NCBI GenBank assembly: GCA_031270875.1
Contig: JAISXC010000193.1
Span: 1 to 5,479 of the forward strand
Reading direction: 5' to 3'
Source: Desulfovibrio sp.
Lineage (GTDB): Bacteria > Desulfobacterota > Desulfovibrionia > Desulfovibrionales > Desulfovibrionaceae
Length of the DNA: 5,479 bases
A program made the translations under genes and the position numbers. Shown piece after piece: positions 1-5,479 of this stretch. Every line of letters begins with the position of its first letter. Position 1 is the first letter of the stretch. The notes beneath the pieces are model-generated. The model worked only from the letters and a program-made list of their open reading frames with translations. It did no database searches and was not told the origin of the DNA.

Positions 1-66
1 ATAATGTCCCAAATGCAGTGGCCCGGTTGGGCGCATTCCTGAAACTGTCCGCGATTGCGTATCCAT
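1..66 (-). CDS. trpS: Tryptophanyl-tRNA synthetase, N-terminal fragment (cut by window edge)
   Basis: Reading the minus strand from the ATG at 66-64 gives exactly 22 codons to the window edge. The peptide begins MDTQSRTVSGMRPTG and continues PLHLGHY. The SGMRPTG-x-LHLGHY stretch is the hallmark start of class Ic tryptophanyl-tRNA synthetases; HLGH is the class I 'HIGH' ATP-binding motif. The enzyme charges tRNA-Trp with tryptophan in the cytoplasm. The start is supported by an AAAGGG ribosome-binding sequence 8 bases upstream and by the motif lying at its usual distance from the N-terminus. It follows the M50 protease gene by only 12 bases, so it is probably co-transcribed with it. TyrRS is the related alternative, but the GMRPTG-LHLGHY wording fits TrpS. 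The rest of the gene is outside the window. Confidence 0.88.
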   Translation of the reverse strand, partial: MDTQSRTVSGMRPTGPLHLGHY

Positions 67-74
67 TGTTGATG

Positions 75-80
75 CCCTTT
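75..80 (-). promoter_or_regulatory. Ribosome-binding site of trpS
   Basis: AAAGGG on the minus strand lies 8 bases before the trpS ATG. It overlaps the TAA stop of the upstream protease gene (81-79), which points to coupled translation. It is one of the better Shine-Dalgarno matches in the window. Confidence 0.6.
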
Positions 81-765
81 ATTGTAGACCAAGAGAACTG
101 AACAACCCCCGTACGCTGCCTCGGACCAGCGGCCCCAGCACATCCCCCAGCAAGCCGGTGAAAAGCAGCAGCAACAAAATGACAAAGCCGTAACGGTCCA
201 TCTGCATAAAACGCCAACCCGCCTCGCGCGGCAAAAAATAGGAGAGCACCTTGCTGCCGTCCAGAGGCGGAATGGGCAGCAAATTGAGCCAGGCAAGGCC
301 GAAATTGATCACCACTCCGGCCTGCAGGGAAGACAGGGCAAAGATATATACGCTGCTGTGCTGCCACAGGACGGGCGGGAAAAGATGCAGCGTCAGGCGC
401 AGAGACAGGCCGAAAATGACGGCAATGCACATATTGGTCATGGGGCCAGCTAGGGCAACAAGCATCATGTCCCTGGCAGGATTGCGGAAATATCGGGGAT
501 TCACGGGCACCGGCTTTGCCCAGCCGAAAACGAAACCCGTCAGGCTTGTAAGGGCAAAAACGAGAATTCCCATGGGGTCAATGTGCGGCAACGGATTCAA
601 CGTCAGACGGCCCAAGGCGGCGGCCGTTGGATCGCCGCGTCTGAAGGCCACATAGCCGTGAGCCACTTCATGCAGGATAATGCCCAGCATGGCGGGCACC
701 GCCGCAATGGCGATCGTGCGCATGGCGCCGGGCAGATCGTTGAGCGCGTTGGTCAGCATGTTCAT
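79..765 (-). CDS. Site-2 protease family (M50) intramembrane zinc metalloprotease
   Basis: A small polytopic membrane protein of 228 residues, counted from the ATG at 765-763. Visible M50 signatures are HEVAH at residues 32-36 (HExxH zinc site inside a hydrophobic segment), GWAKPVPVNP at 81-90, AGPMTN at 106-111, and NLLPIPPLDG at 161-170, whose Asp supplies the third zinc ligand. Hydrophobic stretches lie at roughly 16-36, 66-82, 101-121, 140-164 and 193-212. No PDZ domain is present, so this is the short bacterial M50B type and not RseP. The family cuts substrates within the membrane; the substrate here is unknown. The start overlaps the stop of the CofD-like gene (TGATG), and a GTG one codon earlier (768-766) is an alternative giving 229 residues. 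trpS follows 12 bases after the TAA stop. The family call is strong, but the biological role is not visible. Confidence 0.92.
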   Translation of the reverse strand: MNMLTNALNDLPGAMRTIAIAAVPAMLGIILHEVAHGYVAFRRGDPTAAALGRLTLNPLPHIDPMGILVFALTSLTGFVFGWAKPVPVNPRYFRNPARDMMLVALAGPMTNMCIAVIFGLSLRLTLHLFPPVLWQHSSVYIFALSSLQAGVVINFGLAWLNLLPIPPLDGSKVLSYFLPREAGWRFMQMDRYGFVILLLLLFTGLLGDVLGPLVRGSVRGLFSSLGLQ

Positions 766-768
766 CAC
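763..768 (-). other. Stop/start overlap joining the CofD-like gene and the protease gene
   Basis: On the minus strand the bases read GTGATG. TGA (767-765) ends the CofD-like frame, while ATG (765-763) or GTG (768-766) starts the protease frame. I see no strong Shine-Dalgarno sequence just upstream, so reinitiation after the TGA is the likely way the protease gene is translated. A further in-frame ATG at 759-757 is a third possible start. Confidence 0.7.
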
Positions 769-2021
769 TGCGTCTGTATAGCATATTGGGCGACGGCAGG
801 CAATGCGGCCAGACGCAGAAGGGCCTGAACCGTACGCTCCGGGTCATGCCGTTGCGGATTGTCGTGACAGACAATATCCGCATCCACCAGTTCAATGCCC
901 ATGGCCGCGAGTTCCTCGCGCGTCCGCGCCCCAAAGCCTTGGTATCTCCCGTGGCGGCCGTCCGCCAATACGTAACGCAAAAAATCCCCCGGCAGCGTAC
1001 CGGGCGCATCCTCCCGCAGATGCGCCACAAGCGCGCGGCACTGCTCCACAACGGACAATCCGCGCAACTCCGGATCATGTCCGGTATTGGGAATAAAAAT
1101 TTTTGGACAGGGCGTTTGCGCCACCTCCATACCCACGCCGCCTGGCAGCAAAGTGGCGACCAGGCTGCTGTAAAAGCTGCCCATGGGATAAACAATGGCC
1201 CCGGCCGATGAAAACCAGGCGGCGGCCGATGCGGCCAGCGGCGGCCGGCAGGGTGTCGGAGGGGCTTGCTCCTCCGAGGAGTCAGCCCCGTCCCGCTCAG
1301 GCCGGCGGCGACAATGCCTGTCCGGCTCGCGTCTGGACAAAAAGACGCGACGCACCGAACGCGCGAGAGTTCGGAAATGGTGCTGGCCAGCCACAAAGCC
1401 GCCATCGTCCAGTTCCGCCACCAGGTGCAGGCTCTCGTTCACAATAGGCTCCACCACGCCGCGAAGCCGTAACAGACGGCTGAACATTTCCAAAGCCGGG
1501 CCAAAATTCCGCTTGTGCCATAAATACCCTCCGGCCAGCATCAGATTGCCGCAGGCTGCCCGACGCGGATCGAAATCCCCTGGCATGCGCTCCAGAAAAC
1601 GGGTCATGAGCCAGCGCAGGGGGTCGGCAAAAGCGGGTGGCATAGTCAACCAGGCAGGATGGGCGGGATGCCTGAAGGCCAGAAGCTTCCGGCGCAGGAA
1701 TTCCTTGGACCCGTCTTCCGGCAATCGGGAGGAACAGAAGTTGAGGACGCGGTCGGGAATGGACGGATCGGCGAGGGCCAGGAGACGATTGCGCAAATCT
1801 CCCACGGCGGGCATGGAGAAAGCCCGCCGCAGGGCGGCGGAACTGCCGCCGGAATCAAAGGTTGTGACCAGATGGACGGAATTTTGGGTATGGCGCGCGA
1901 GTTCGCGGCTTACTTCACGCAGGGCCGTGCCGCCGGTAAAAAAAATCAGATGCCGTCTGGGGGGGGCGGTTCCTGCCAGCCGGAGGACAGGAGTTATGCG
2001 TTCCCTTCCTTCTGTGCTCAT
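765..2021 (-). CDS. CofD/YvcK-superfamily protein (possibly the 'GAK system' CofD-like subgroup)
   Basis: A 418-residue protein with the fold signatures of the 2-phospho-L-lactate transferase (CofD)/YvcK superfamily. These are a glycine-rich nucleotide loop FFTGGTAL at 27-34, TTFDSGGSSAALR at 53-65 (YvcK-type FDDGGSSG), GDLRNRLLALAD at 74-85, CGNLMLAGGYL at 157-167, ESLHLVAELDDG at 196-207, and YPMGSFYSSL at 278-287 followed by PKIFIPNTG at 306-314. CofD proper makes a coenzyme F420 precursor, while YvcK binds UDP-sugars and affects carbon metabolism and cell shape. The wording here (DSGGSS, RNRL, YPMGSF, IPNTG) is nearer, from memory, to the CofD-related 'GAK system' group of Desulfovibrio-type bacteria than to either; I could not check this. 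A variable Arg-rich, then acidic, then Pro-rich stretch lies at about 229-262. A weak AGGAA lies 11 bases before the ATG. Its reaction and substrate are unknown. Confidence 0.82.
   Translation of the reverse strand: MSTEGRERITPVLRLAGTAPPRRHLIFFTGGTALREVSRELARHTQNSVHLVTTFDSGGSSAALRRAFSMPAVGDLRNRLLALADPSIPDRVLNFCSSRLPEDGSKEFLRRKLLAFRHPAHPAWLTMPPAFADPLRWLMTRFLERMPGDFDPRRAACGNLMLAGGYLWHKRNFGPALEMFSRLLRLRGVVEPIVNESLHLVAELDDGGFVAGQHHFRTLARSVRRVFLSRREPDRHCRRRPERDGADSSEEQAPPTPCRPPLAASAAAWFSSAGAIVYPMGSFYSSLVATLLPGGVGMEVAQTPCPKIFIPNTGHDPELRGLSVVEQCRALVAHLREDAPGTLPGDFLRYVLADGRHGRYQGFGARTREELAAMGIELVDADIVCHDNPQRHDPERTVQALLRLAALPAVAQYAIQTQ
1938..1945 (-). repeat. T8 homopolymer run in the 5' end of the CofD-like gene
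   Basis: Eight A on the plus strand, so eight T (U in the mRNA), covering the last base(s) of an Ile codon and two Phe codons in the IFFTGG nucleotide-binding loop. It sits 13 bases from a C8 run. Such runs can be sites of polymerase slippage, but the conserved protein motif explains its presence equally well. Confidence 0.5.
1959..1966 (-). repeat. C8 homopolymer run in the 5' end of the CofD-like gene
   Basis: Eight G on the plus strand, so eight C in the coding strand, encoding part of Ala-Pro-Pro at residues 19-21, before the conserved domain begins. A one-base change in length would put the reading frame out after about 20 residues. Together with the T8 run these are the only 8-base single-nucleotide runs I noticed in the window. 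Confidence 0.5.
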
Positions 2022-2032
2022 GTTTTCGGGCG

Positions 2033-2037
2033 TTCCT
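2033..2037 (-). promoter_or_regulatory. Weak ribosome-binding site of the CofD-like gene
   Basis: AGGAA on the minus strand lies 11 bases before the ATG at 2021-2019, a longer spacing than usual. It lies in the 44-base gap after the exonuclease stop, the largest gap in the window. The gap also carries CCCGAA twice, but no hairpin followed by a T run, so I see no terminator there. Confidence 0.4.
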
Positions 2038-2065
2038 GAAATTCGGGCTGTCTCTGCGCGAATCT

Positions 2066-2749
2066 CTATAATTCAGGTATTCCCCGGACTTCCTGGGCCA
2101 CAAGGATGTCAAAAGATCCGTGTCCCCTTTCCCCGGTGGCGCCCGGCATGAAGCCCAACTCACGCATGCGCAGAAAAATCAGCCGCCCCATCCAGGCGTC
2201 CGTGGCGGCGTACACAATTTGACGGCGACTCAGTTCGACAAGACTCCAGTTGGAGCAGCGAGGCCCCTTGGAAATGCGGCGGCCAAAAAGATTTGCCGCC
2301 AATGTGCGCAACCCCTGTGTGGGCAATTTGTGGGAGCGGGCCAGAACGCCAATATCCACAAGGCCCATAGGCTCAAAACTATACAGGGCCGCCAGTTGCT
2401 TCATATCGTCGCGTATGGCCACACCGGCCTTGATCTGACCGGGATTGGCCAGAACTTCCACCAGTGGCTGGCTGAAAGACAAAAAATTCAGTTGGATGAG
2501 ATAGACGGCCTGCCCTGTTGCCAACTGGATGAGGGAAGGCGCGTTGACTTTGCCTTTGTGGAAAGTGGGTCGCGTCTCCGTGTCGAAACCCAGCACAGGT
2601 TCAGAAGTCAGATCCGGCTTGGCAACGCCGAGGTCGGCAAGGGAACGGATGATGCGCACTTCCCCTCCGTAATGGCATAAGGGCAAGGCGTTGATTTCCT
2701 CACTGTTCAAGCGACGTCTGAGGGCGTTTATCTTGATGCTGTTATCCAT
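2066..2749 (-). CDS. 3'-5' exonuclease, DEDDy type (RNase D / DnaQ-like fold)
   Basis: A 227-residue protein made of essentially one exonuclease domain of the DNA_pol_A_exo1/RNase D family. The catalytic residues are visible: motif I GFDTETRP with D56 and E58, motif II KAGVAIRDDMKQL with D115, and motif III QIVYAATDAW with Y180 and D184, the YxxxD spacing that defines the DEDDy subgroup. These acidic residues hold two metal ions that hydrolyse nucleotides from 3' ends of RNA or DNA. The HRDC domains of true RNase D are absent, so it should not be called Rnd; the compact form resembles WRN-exonuclease-like proteins. About 50 residues of unassigned N-terminal sequence precede motif I. The gene begins 15 bases after the mnmE stop with no clear Shine-Dalgarno sequence, suggesting coupling to mnmE. 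The location beside mnmE and jag makes an RNA substrate plausible, but this is inference. Confidence 0.9.
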   Translation of the reverse strand: MDNSIKINALRRRLNSEEINALPLCHYGGEVRIIRSLADLGVAKPDLTSEPVLGFDTETRPTFHKGKVNAPSLIQLATGQAVYLIQLNFLSFSQPLVEVLANPGQIKAGVAIRDDMKQLAALYSFEPMGLVDIGVLARSHKLPTQGLRTLAANLFGRRISKGPRCSNWSLVELSRRQIVYAATDAWMGRLIFLRMRELGFMPGATGERGHGSFDILVAQEVRGIPEL

Positions 2750-2758
2750 CCGCGACAG

Positions 2759-2770
2759 TGCCGGCTATTT
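2759..2770 (-). repeat. Junction repeat, copy 1: AAATAGCCGGCA at the end of mnmE
   Basis: The 12-base sequence AAATAGCCGGCA contains the last Lys codon and TAG stop of mnmE and the first bases of the gap to the exonuclease gene. The same 12 bases occur at the end of jag (4159-4170). The GCCGGC core is palindromic. It may be chance or a shared translation-coupling context. Confidence 0.4.
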
Positions 2771-4159
2771 GCCGATACAAAAATTTTTAAAAACCCTGTC
2801 GAGCACTTCCGCCGAACCGGTCGCGCCCGTCACTTCGCCAAGTCTGGCCGCCGCCGCGTCAAGTCGCGCGGCGCAACAGTCATACGTCTGCCCCGCCTCA
2901 ATATCCTCCCTGAGTTCACGCAATTCCGCCAACGCCTCCTTGAGGGCAGCGGCCTGCCGCAGATTTGGCGCCACGCCGTCCGGCGCGCTTTTTGGCTCAC
3001 CGCCCAGCGTCAGAGTGCGCAAAACGCGCGCGAATTCCTCCAGCCGCTCCCCCGTGAGGGCGCTCACTGCGCAGCAGGGATGGCCGGCTGTCCAAGGCGG
3101 AGGAAAGATGGAAGGCATACAAACATCGCACTTGTTCCAGGCATAGAGCACAAGCTTGCCCGGTGCCAATTCAAGGGTTTGCCGCGCCGCCGGATCGGGG
3201 CAGATTTCAGCCTTTGCGCCGGCCTCTCCCAGATTCCCGCCGTCCAGCACAATGACAACGACATCTGCCCCGCGCACTCTTTCCCGTCCGGCGGCCACGC
3301 CGAGGTTTTCCATCGGCTCCGCGGTTTCGCGCAGGCCGGCGGTATCCGTCAGGCGCACGGGCAGTCCGTCCAGATCACACGGTTCTTCCAGAAAATCGCG
3401 GGTTGTGCCGGGATATTCCGAGACGAGAGCCCGGTTGCGGCCCAGAAGCGCGTTGAGCAGGGAAGACTTGCCCGCGTTGACGGCCCCCGCCAAAACCACA
3501 ACGGCCCCCCGCTGCATGAGAGCCGCGCGCTTCTCTCCGGCCAGCAGGGTCCGCACCGTTTCCATGACGGCTTCCACAGCGGCCGCGAAATCCTCACGGG
3601 CAAGGCACTCCACGTCTTCTTCCGGAAAATCCACGGCCAGACAGACCTGAGCGCGCAGGTTGTCCAGGTCTTCCCGCAGAGCGGTCACACGGCGGCCCAG
3701 CAGACCGTCCAGACGGTTAAAACCGTACCGCAGGGCCTCCCTGGAAGGCGCGGCGATCATTTCCGCCACGGCCTCGGCCTGGCTCAAATCCATGCGTCCG
3801 TTCACGAAGGCCCGGCGGGAAAACTCTCCCCGCTCCGCCGCGCGCGCTCCCAGGGAAAGCATTTTCCCCAGCACGCCCCGCACAATGAGCGGGCCGCCGT
3901 GGCAGTGTATCTCCGCCGTGTCCTCGCCGGTATAGGTGCGCGGTCCGGGCATGAAAACGGCCAGGGCATCGTCGAGGGGCTCGCCGTTTTCATCCAGAAC
4001 GCGGCCCCGGTAGAGCATCCAGGGATGAAAATTTTCAAAATGCGCGGAAAAGGGCAGGAACATGCGCGCCAGTATCTCCTTGGCCTGCGGGCCGCTCAGG
4101 CGGGCAATCCCGATGCCGCCGGTTCCGGGCGGGGTGGCGATGGCGGCGATGGTGGGCAT
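2765..4159 (-). CDS. mnmE: tRNA modification GTPase MnmE (TrmE)
   Basis: Full length, 464 residues, against about 450-460 for the family. MnmE with MnmG places the (carboxymethyl)aminomethyl group on wobble uridine 34 of certain tRNAs. The N-terminal folate-binding domain (about 1-120) shows [18 protein letters not shown] at 3-20 and YTGED then HGGP at 76-90. A helical region leads to the G domain: P-loop GAVNAGKS at 225-232, PGTTRD (G2/K-loop) at 250-255, DTAGLRE (G3) at 272-278 with E284 in the position of the E. coli catalytic Glu282, NKCD (G4) at 342-345, and SAL (G5) at 366-368. The protein ends in FCIGK with the conserved Cys461. Two oddities are Val for the usual Pro in the P-loop and 12 cysteines, several clustered at 344-363. 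The gene begins 5 bases after jag with only a weak, distant GGA, so coupling to jag is likely. MnmG is not in the window. Confidence 0.97.
   Translation of the reverse strand: MPTIAAIATPPGTGGIGIARLSGPQAKEILARMFLPFSAHFENFHPWMLYRGRVLDENGEPLDDALAVFMPGPRTYTGEDTAEIHCHGGPLIVRGVLGKMLSLGARAAERGEFSRRAFVNGRMDLSQAEAVAEMIAAPSREALRYGFNRLDGLLGRRVTALREDLDNLRAQVCLAVDFPEEDVECLAREDFAAAVEAVMETVRTLLAGEKRAALMQRGAVVVLAGAVNAGKSSLLNALLGRNRALVSEYPGTTRDFLEEPCDLDGLPVRLTDTAGLRETAEPMENLGVAAGRERVRGADVVVIVLDGGNLGEAGAKAEICPDPAARQTLELAPGKLVLYAWNKCDVCMPSIFPPPWTAGHPCCAVSALTGERLEEFARVLRTLTLGGEPKSAPDGVAPNLRQAAALKEALAELRELREDIEAGQTYDCCAARLDAAAARLGEVTGATGSAEVLDRVFKNFCIGK
2779..2793. repeat. A5T5A5 tract inside the 3' end of mnmE
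   Basis: A 15-base A/T-only block in otherwise GC-rich DNA. It encodes Val-Phe-Lys-Asn-Phe just before the conserved CIGK end of MnmE. Such phased A/T tracts bend DNA and can act as promoter up-elements, and the exonuclease gene starts about 30 bases downstream. No matching -35/-10 pair could be recognised, so coding constraint is the simplest explanation. Confidence 0.3.
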
Positions 4160-4170
4160 GCCGGCTATTT
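4159..4170 (-). repeat. Junction repeat, copy 2: AAATAGCCGGCA at the end of jag
   Basis: Identical to the 12 bases at 2759-2770. Here it holds the last Lys codon and TAG of jag and runs into the A of the mnmE ATG, filling the whole 5-base gap. The two copies sit at neighbouring gene junctions in the same orientation. Confidence 0.4.
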
Positions 4171-5109
4171 TTCCGTTTTCTGACGTTGAATGACAACCCG
4201 CTTCAAAGGGCCCTCGCCGCTGCTTCGCGTCTGAATGTCCTGCATGTTTTGCAGACTCAGATGGATAATGCGCCGGTGATATGAAGACAACGGACGGGTG
4301 GACAGAACCCTGCCGCTGCGGCGCGCCTTGTCGGCCAGGGCAAGGGCCAGGGATTTCAGCTTGTCCTCCTGTTTCCGCCGGTAGCCGCCCGCATCCATCT
4401 GCACGCGGACGCCGGCGTTCAGGTCGCGGGAAACGATGCGCGAAAGCAGATACTGCACGGCGCTGAGGGTTTGCCCTTCACGCCCGATGAGCAGGCCGGA
4501 GTCCTGAACGCAATTCACCGTCACGCGCACGCGATCCCGGCAGATATCCACCGCGATCTCCGCGTCCTCGCCCACAATGCCCCCGACGATCTTGCCGGCG
4601 GTTTCCGTGAGGAGAGCCCTGAGGCGTTCCGCGTCAATCTTTTCCAGCGGCGTTTGGGGCATGTCCGAGGCCGCGTCATCCGGATCGTCATCCATAATCC
4701 CGCAGTCGGGTTCCGCGGCATGCTCCCCGGCCGGACTCCGGGCGGGGAGGGACGCCTTTGCGGATGGCCCGCTTCCGGGGGCGGGCGCGTCCGCCACAGT
4801 CAACGGCGCGTCCTTGCCCGGCGAGGCGTCCTCCGCCTCGGCCCGGCCGGATTGAAAAACGGATTGCGCCGGTTCGCGCGGCCTTTCTTCCCTGACTTTT
4901 TTCCCCAGAAGGTTCTTGAGCGTTTCCGGCAACTGAACGCGCCGCGCGCGAATTTTCGCCTTGCGCGCCCCCACGATGCCGAAAATCCCGGATTTGGCGT
5001 CCTGAACTATTTCAATCTCCAGTTTTTCCCTGACGAGATTGAAGTAATCGCAGGCTTCATTGATGGCGCCGTCCAGATCATTGCCCTGAAACTCCTTGAA
5101 GCCGTCCAT
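4165..5109 (-). CDS. jag: Jag/KhpB family RNA-binding protein (Jag_N, KH and R3H domains)
   Basis: A 314-residue cytoplasmic protein with the three-part Jag layout. Residues 1-56 form the Jag_N domain ([13 protein letters not shown] at 11-23, [14 protein letters not shown] at 39-52). A long low-complexity linker rich in Ala, Pro, Glu and Asp spans about 72-158 and ends in an acidic patch DDDPDD at 140-145. The KH domain is at about 172-235, with its RNA-gripping loop IGREGQT (GxxG = 209-212). The R3H domain is at about 243-310, with the R-x3-H motif at R279-H283 in HRRIIHLSL. In other bacteria KhpB, with KhpA, binds many RNAs and influences cell division and elongation; the gene often follows yidC, as here, after 28 bases. 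GAGGT 5 bases before the ATG is a good ribosome-binding site. The linker is the part least likely to be conserved. Identity is firm; its RNA targets here are unknown. Confidence 0.95.
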   Translation of the reverse strand: MDGFKEFQGNDLDGAINEACDYFNLVREKLEIEIVQDAKSGIFGIVGARKAKIRARRVQLPETLKNLLGKKVREERPREPAQSVFQSGRAEAEDASPGKDAPLTVADAPAPGSGPSAKASLPARSPAGEHAAEPDCGIMDDDPDDAASDMPQTPLEKIDAERLRALLTETAGKIVGGIVGEDAEIAVDICRDRVRVTVNCVQDSGLLIGREGQTLSAVQYLLSRIVSRDLNAGVRVQMDAGGYRRKQEDKLKSLALALADKARRSGRVLSTRPLSSYHRRIIHLSLQNMQDIQTRSSGEGPLKRVVIQRQKTEK

Positions 5110-5114
5110 ACGAA

Positions 5115-5119
5115 ACCTC
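5115..5119 (-). promoter_or_regulatory. Ribosome-binding site of jag
   Basis: GAGGT on the minus strand lies 5 bases before the jag ATG (5109-5107). It lies in the 28-base gap after the yidC stop and supports the chosen start. Confidence 0.6.
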
Positions 5120-5137
5120 GCTCAGCCCGCGGGGCGG

Positions 5138-5479
5138 TCAGACGCGCGCCGCGCTGTTTTTTCGAATCATGAGCCATTGCTGGGCAATGGAGAGGATATT
5201 GTTGACAAGCCAGTATATGACAAGCCCCGAGGGAAAGTTCAGAAAAAGCACGGTGAAAATCAGCGGCAGAAACATCATTACCTTCTGCTGGGTCGGATCG
5301 GCCGCCGGAGGGCTCATTCTCTGCTGCAAAAACATGGTCAGGCCCATGATGACGGGCGTTATGTAATAGGGGTCCTTTGAGGAAAGGTCCGCCAGCCAGA
5401 CAATGTCCGTGAAGGGCAGATGCACGATGAAGGGCGCGTGGCGCAGTTCGATGGCGGTGAGCAGGGCCTGGTACAGGCC
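5138..5479 (-). CDS. yidC: Membrane protein insertase YidC, C-terminal 113 residues (cut by window edge)
   Basis: The frame stays open to the window edge beyond the GTG at 5425-5423. The upstream residues [18 protein letters not shown] belong to YidC, so that GTG is internal and this is a 5'-truncated view, not a 95-residue gene. YidC inserts and folds inner-membrane proteins, alone or with SecYEG. Visible family marks are [43 protein letters not shown], then [24 protein letters not shown], the last two transmembrane segments. Compared with E. coli, where the corresponding stretch reads APFALWIHDLS, there seem to be about seven extra residues (around VHLPFTD) before WLADLS. The C-terminal tail is short (RKNSAARV), unlike the long basic tails of some YidC proteins. 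It ends in TGA and is followed by jag, the usual neighbour. The N-terminal periplasmic domain is outside the window. Confidence 0.95.
   Translation of the reverse strand, partial: GLYQALLTAIELRHAPFIVHLPFTDIVWLADLSSKDPYYITPVIMGLTMFLQQRMSPPAADPTQQKVMMFLPLIFTVLFLNFPSGLVIYWLVNNILSIAQQWLMIRKNSAARV

Noticed and set aside
668..1405. Minus-strand open frame overlapping the 3' half of the CofD-like gene in another frame, suggesting a possible frameshift
   Set aside because: CofD motifs (YPMGSFYSSL, PKIFIPNTG, and the C-terminal part) all remain in one continuous frame with the N-terminal motifs, so no frameshift is needed. The overlapping frame shows no family features.
2022..2065. Terminator or promoter in the largest intergenic gap
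   Set aside because: Only 44 bases long, with a small CCCGAA direct repeat but no stable hairpin followed by a T run and no convincing -35/-10 pair.
1195..2151. Long plus-strand open frame (318 codons) opposite the CofD-like gene
   Set aside because: Antisense to a gene with clear family motifs; the translation is Arg/Ser/Pro-rich low complexity, typical of a shadow frame.
2777..2795. Possible -1 ribosomal frameshift site at the T5A5T5-like stretch near the mnmE end
   Set aside because: Read in the mnmE frame the codons are GTT TTT AAA AAT, which do not form the X XXY YYZ pattern in the correct phase, and the normal frame gives the conserved FCIGK end.
3080..4183. Long plus-strand open frame (367 codons) opposite mnmE
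   Set aside because: It lies entirely antisense to a firmly identified gene, its translation is rich in Arg, Gly, His and Gln with no recognisable motif, and GC-rich coding DNA commonly produces such mirror frames.
5138..5425. Separate 95-codon membrane protein gene starting at a GTG
   Set aside because: The frame continues upstream to the window edge with conserved YidC sequence, so the GTG is an internal Val codon of yidC.

Overview
All recognisable genes in this window lie on the minus strand and form one tightly packed block, so it reads from right to left as a stretch of operon. In transcription order it holds the 3' part of yidC, then jag (khpB), mnmE, a DEDDy-type 3'-5' exonuclease, a CofD/YvcK-like protein, a site-2 (M50) protease, and the first 22 codons of trpS. 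Intergenic gaps are 28, 5, 15 and 44 bases, then a stop/start overlap, then 12 bases. No gap is large enough to hold an RNA gene or a clear terminator, and I saw no convincing promoter, tRNA, CRISPR array or mobile element.

The DNA is fairly GC-rich, with genes close to usual family lengths and no sign of recent transfer. The yidC-jag-mnmE order is the classic rnpA/yidC/jag/mnmE chromosomal housekeeping cluster. The attached exonuclease, CofD-like, M50 and trpS genes, and the style of the proteins, suggest a Desulfovibrio-type sulfate reducer (Desulfovibrionaceae, possibly a host-associated member with many cysteines in its proteins). That assignment is from memory of family features and is not proven by the window.

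Right part (about 2750-5479): YidC inserts membrane proteins, Jag/KhpB is an RNA-binding KH-R3H protein commonly encoded next to it, and MnmE is the GTPase of tRNA wobble-uridine modification. Middle and left part (1-2750): an RNase D-like exonuclease domain protein, a CofD/YvcK-superfamily protein of unknown substrate, a membrane-embedded zinc protease, and tryptophanyl-tRNA synthetase. The shared theme is RNA and translation plus membrane protein biogenesis. The CofD-like protein is the least explained member.

I do not see an undescribed multi-gene system. The points most worth a second look are the orphan CofD-like gene, the two 8-base homopolymer runs near its 5' end, and the unusually cysteine-rich MnmE.
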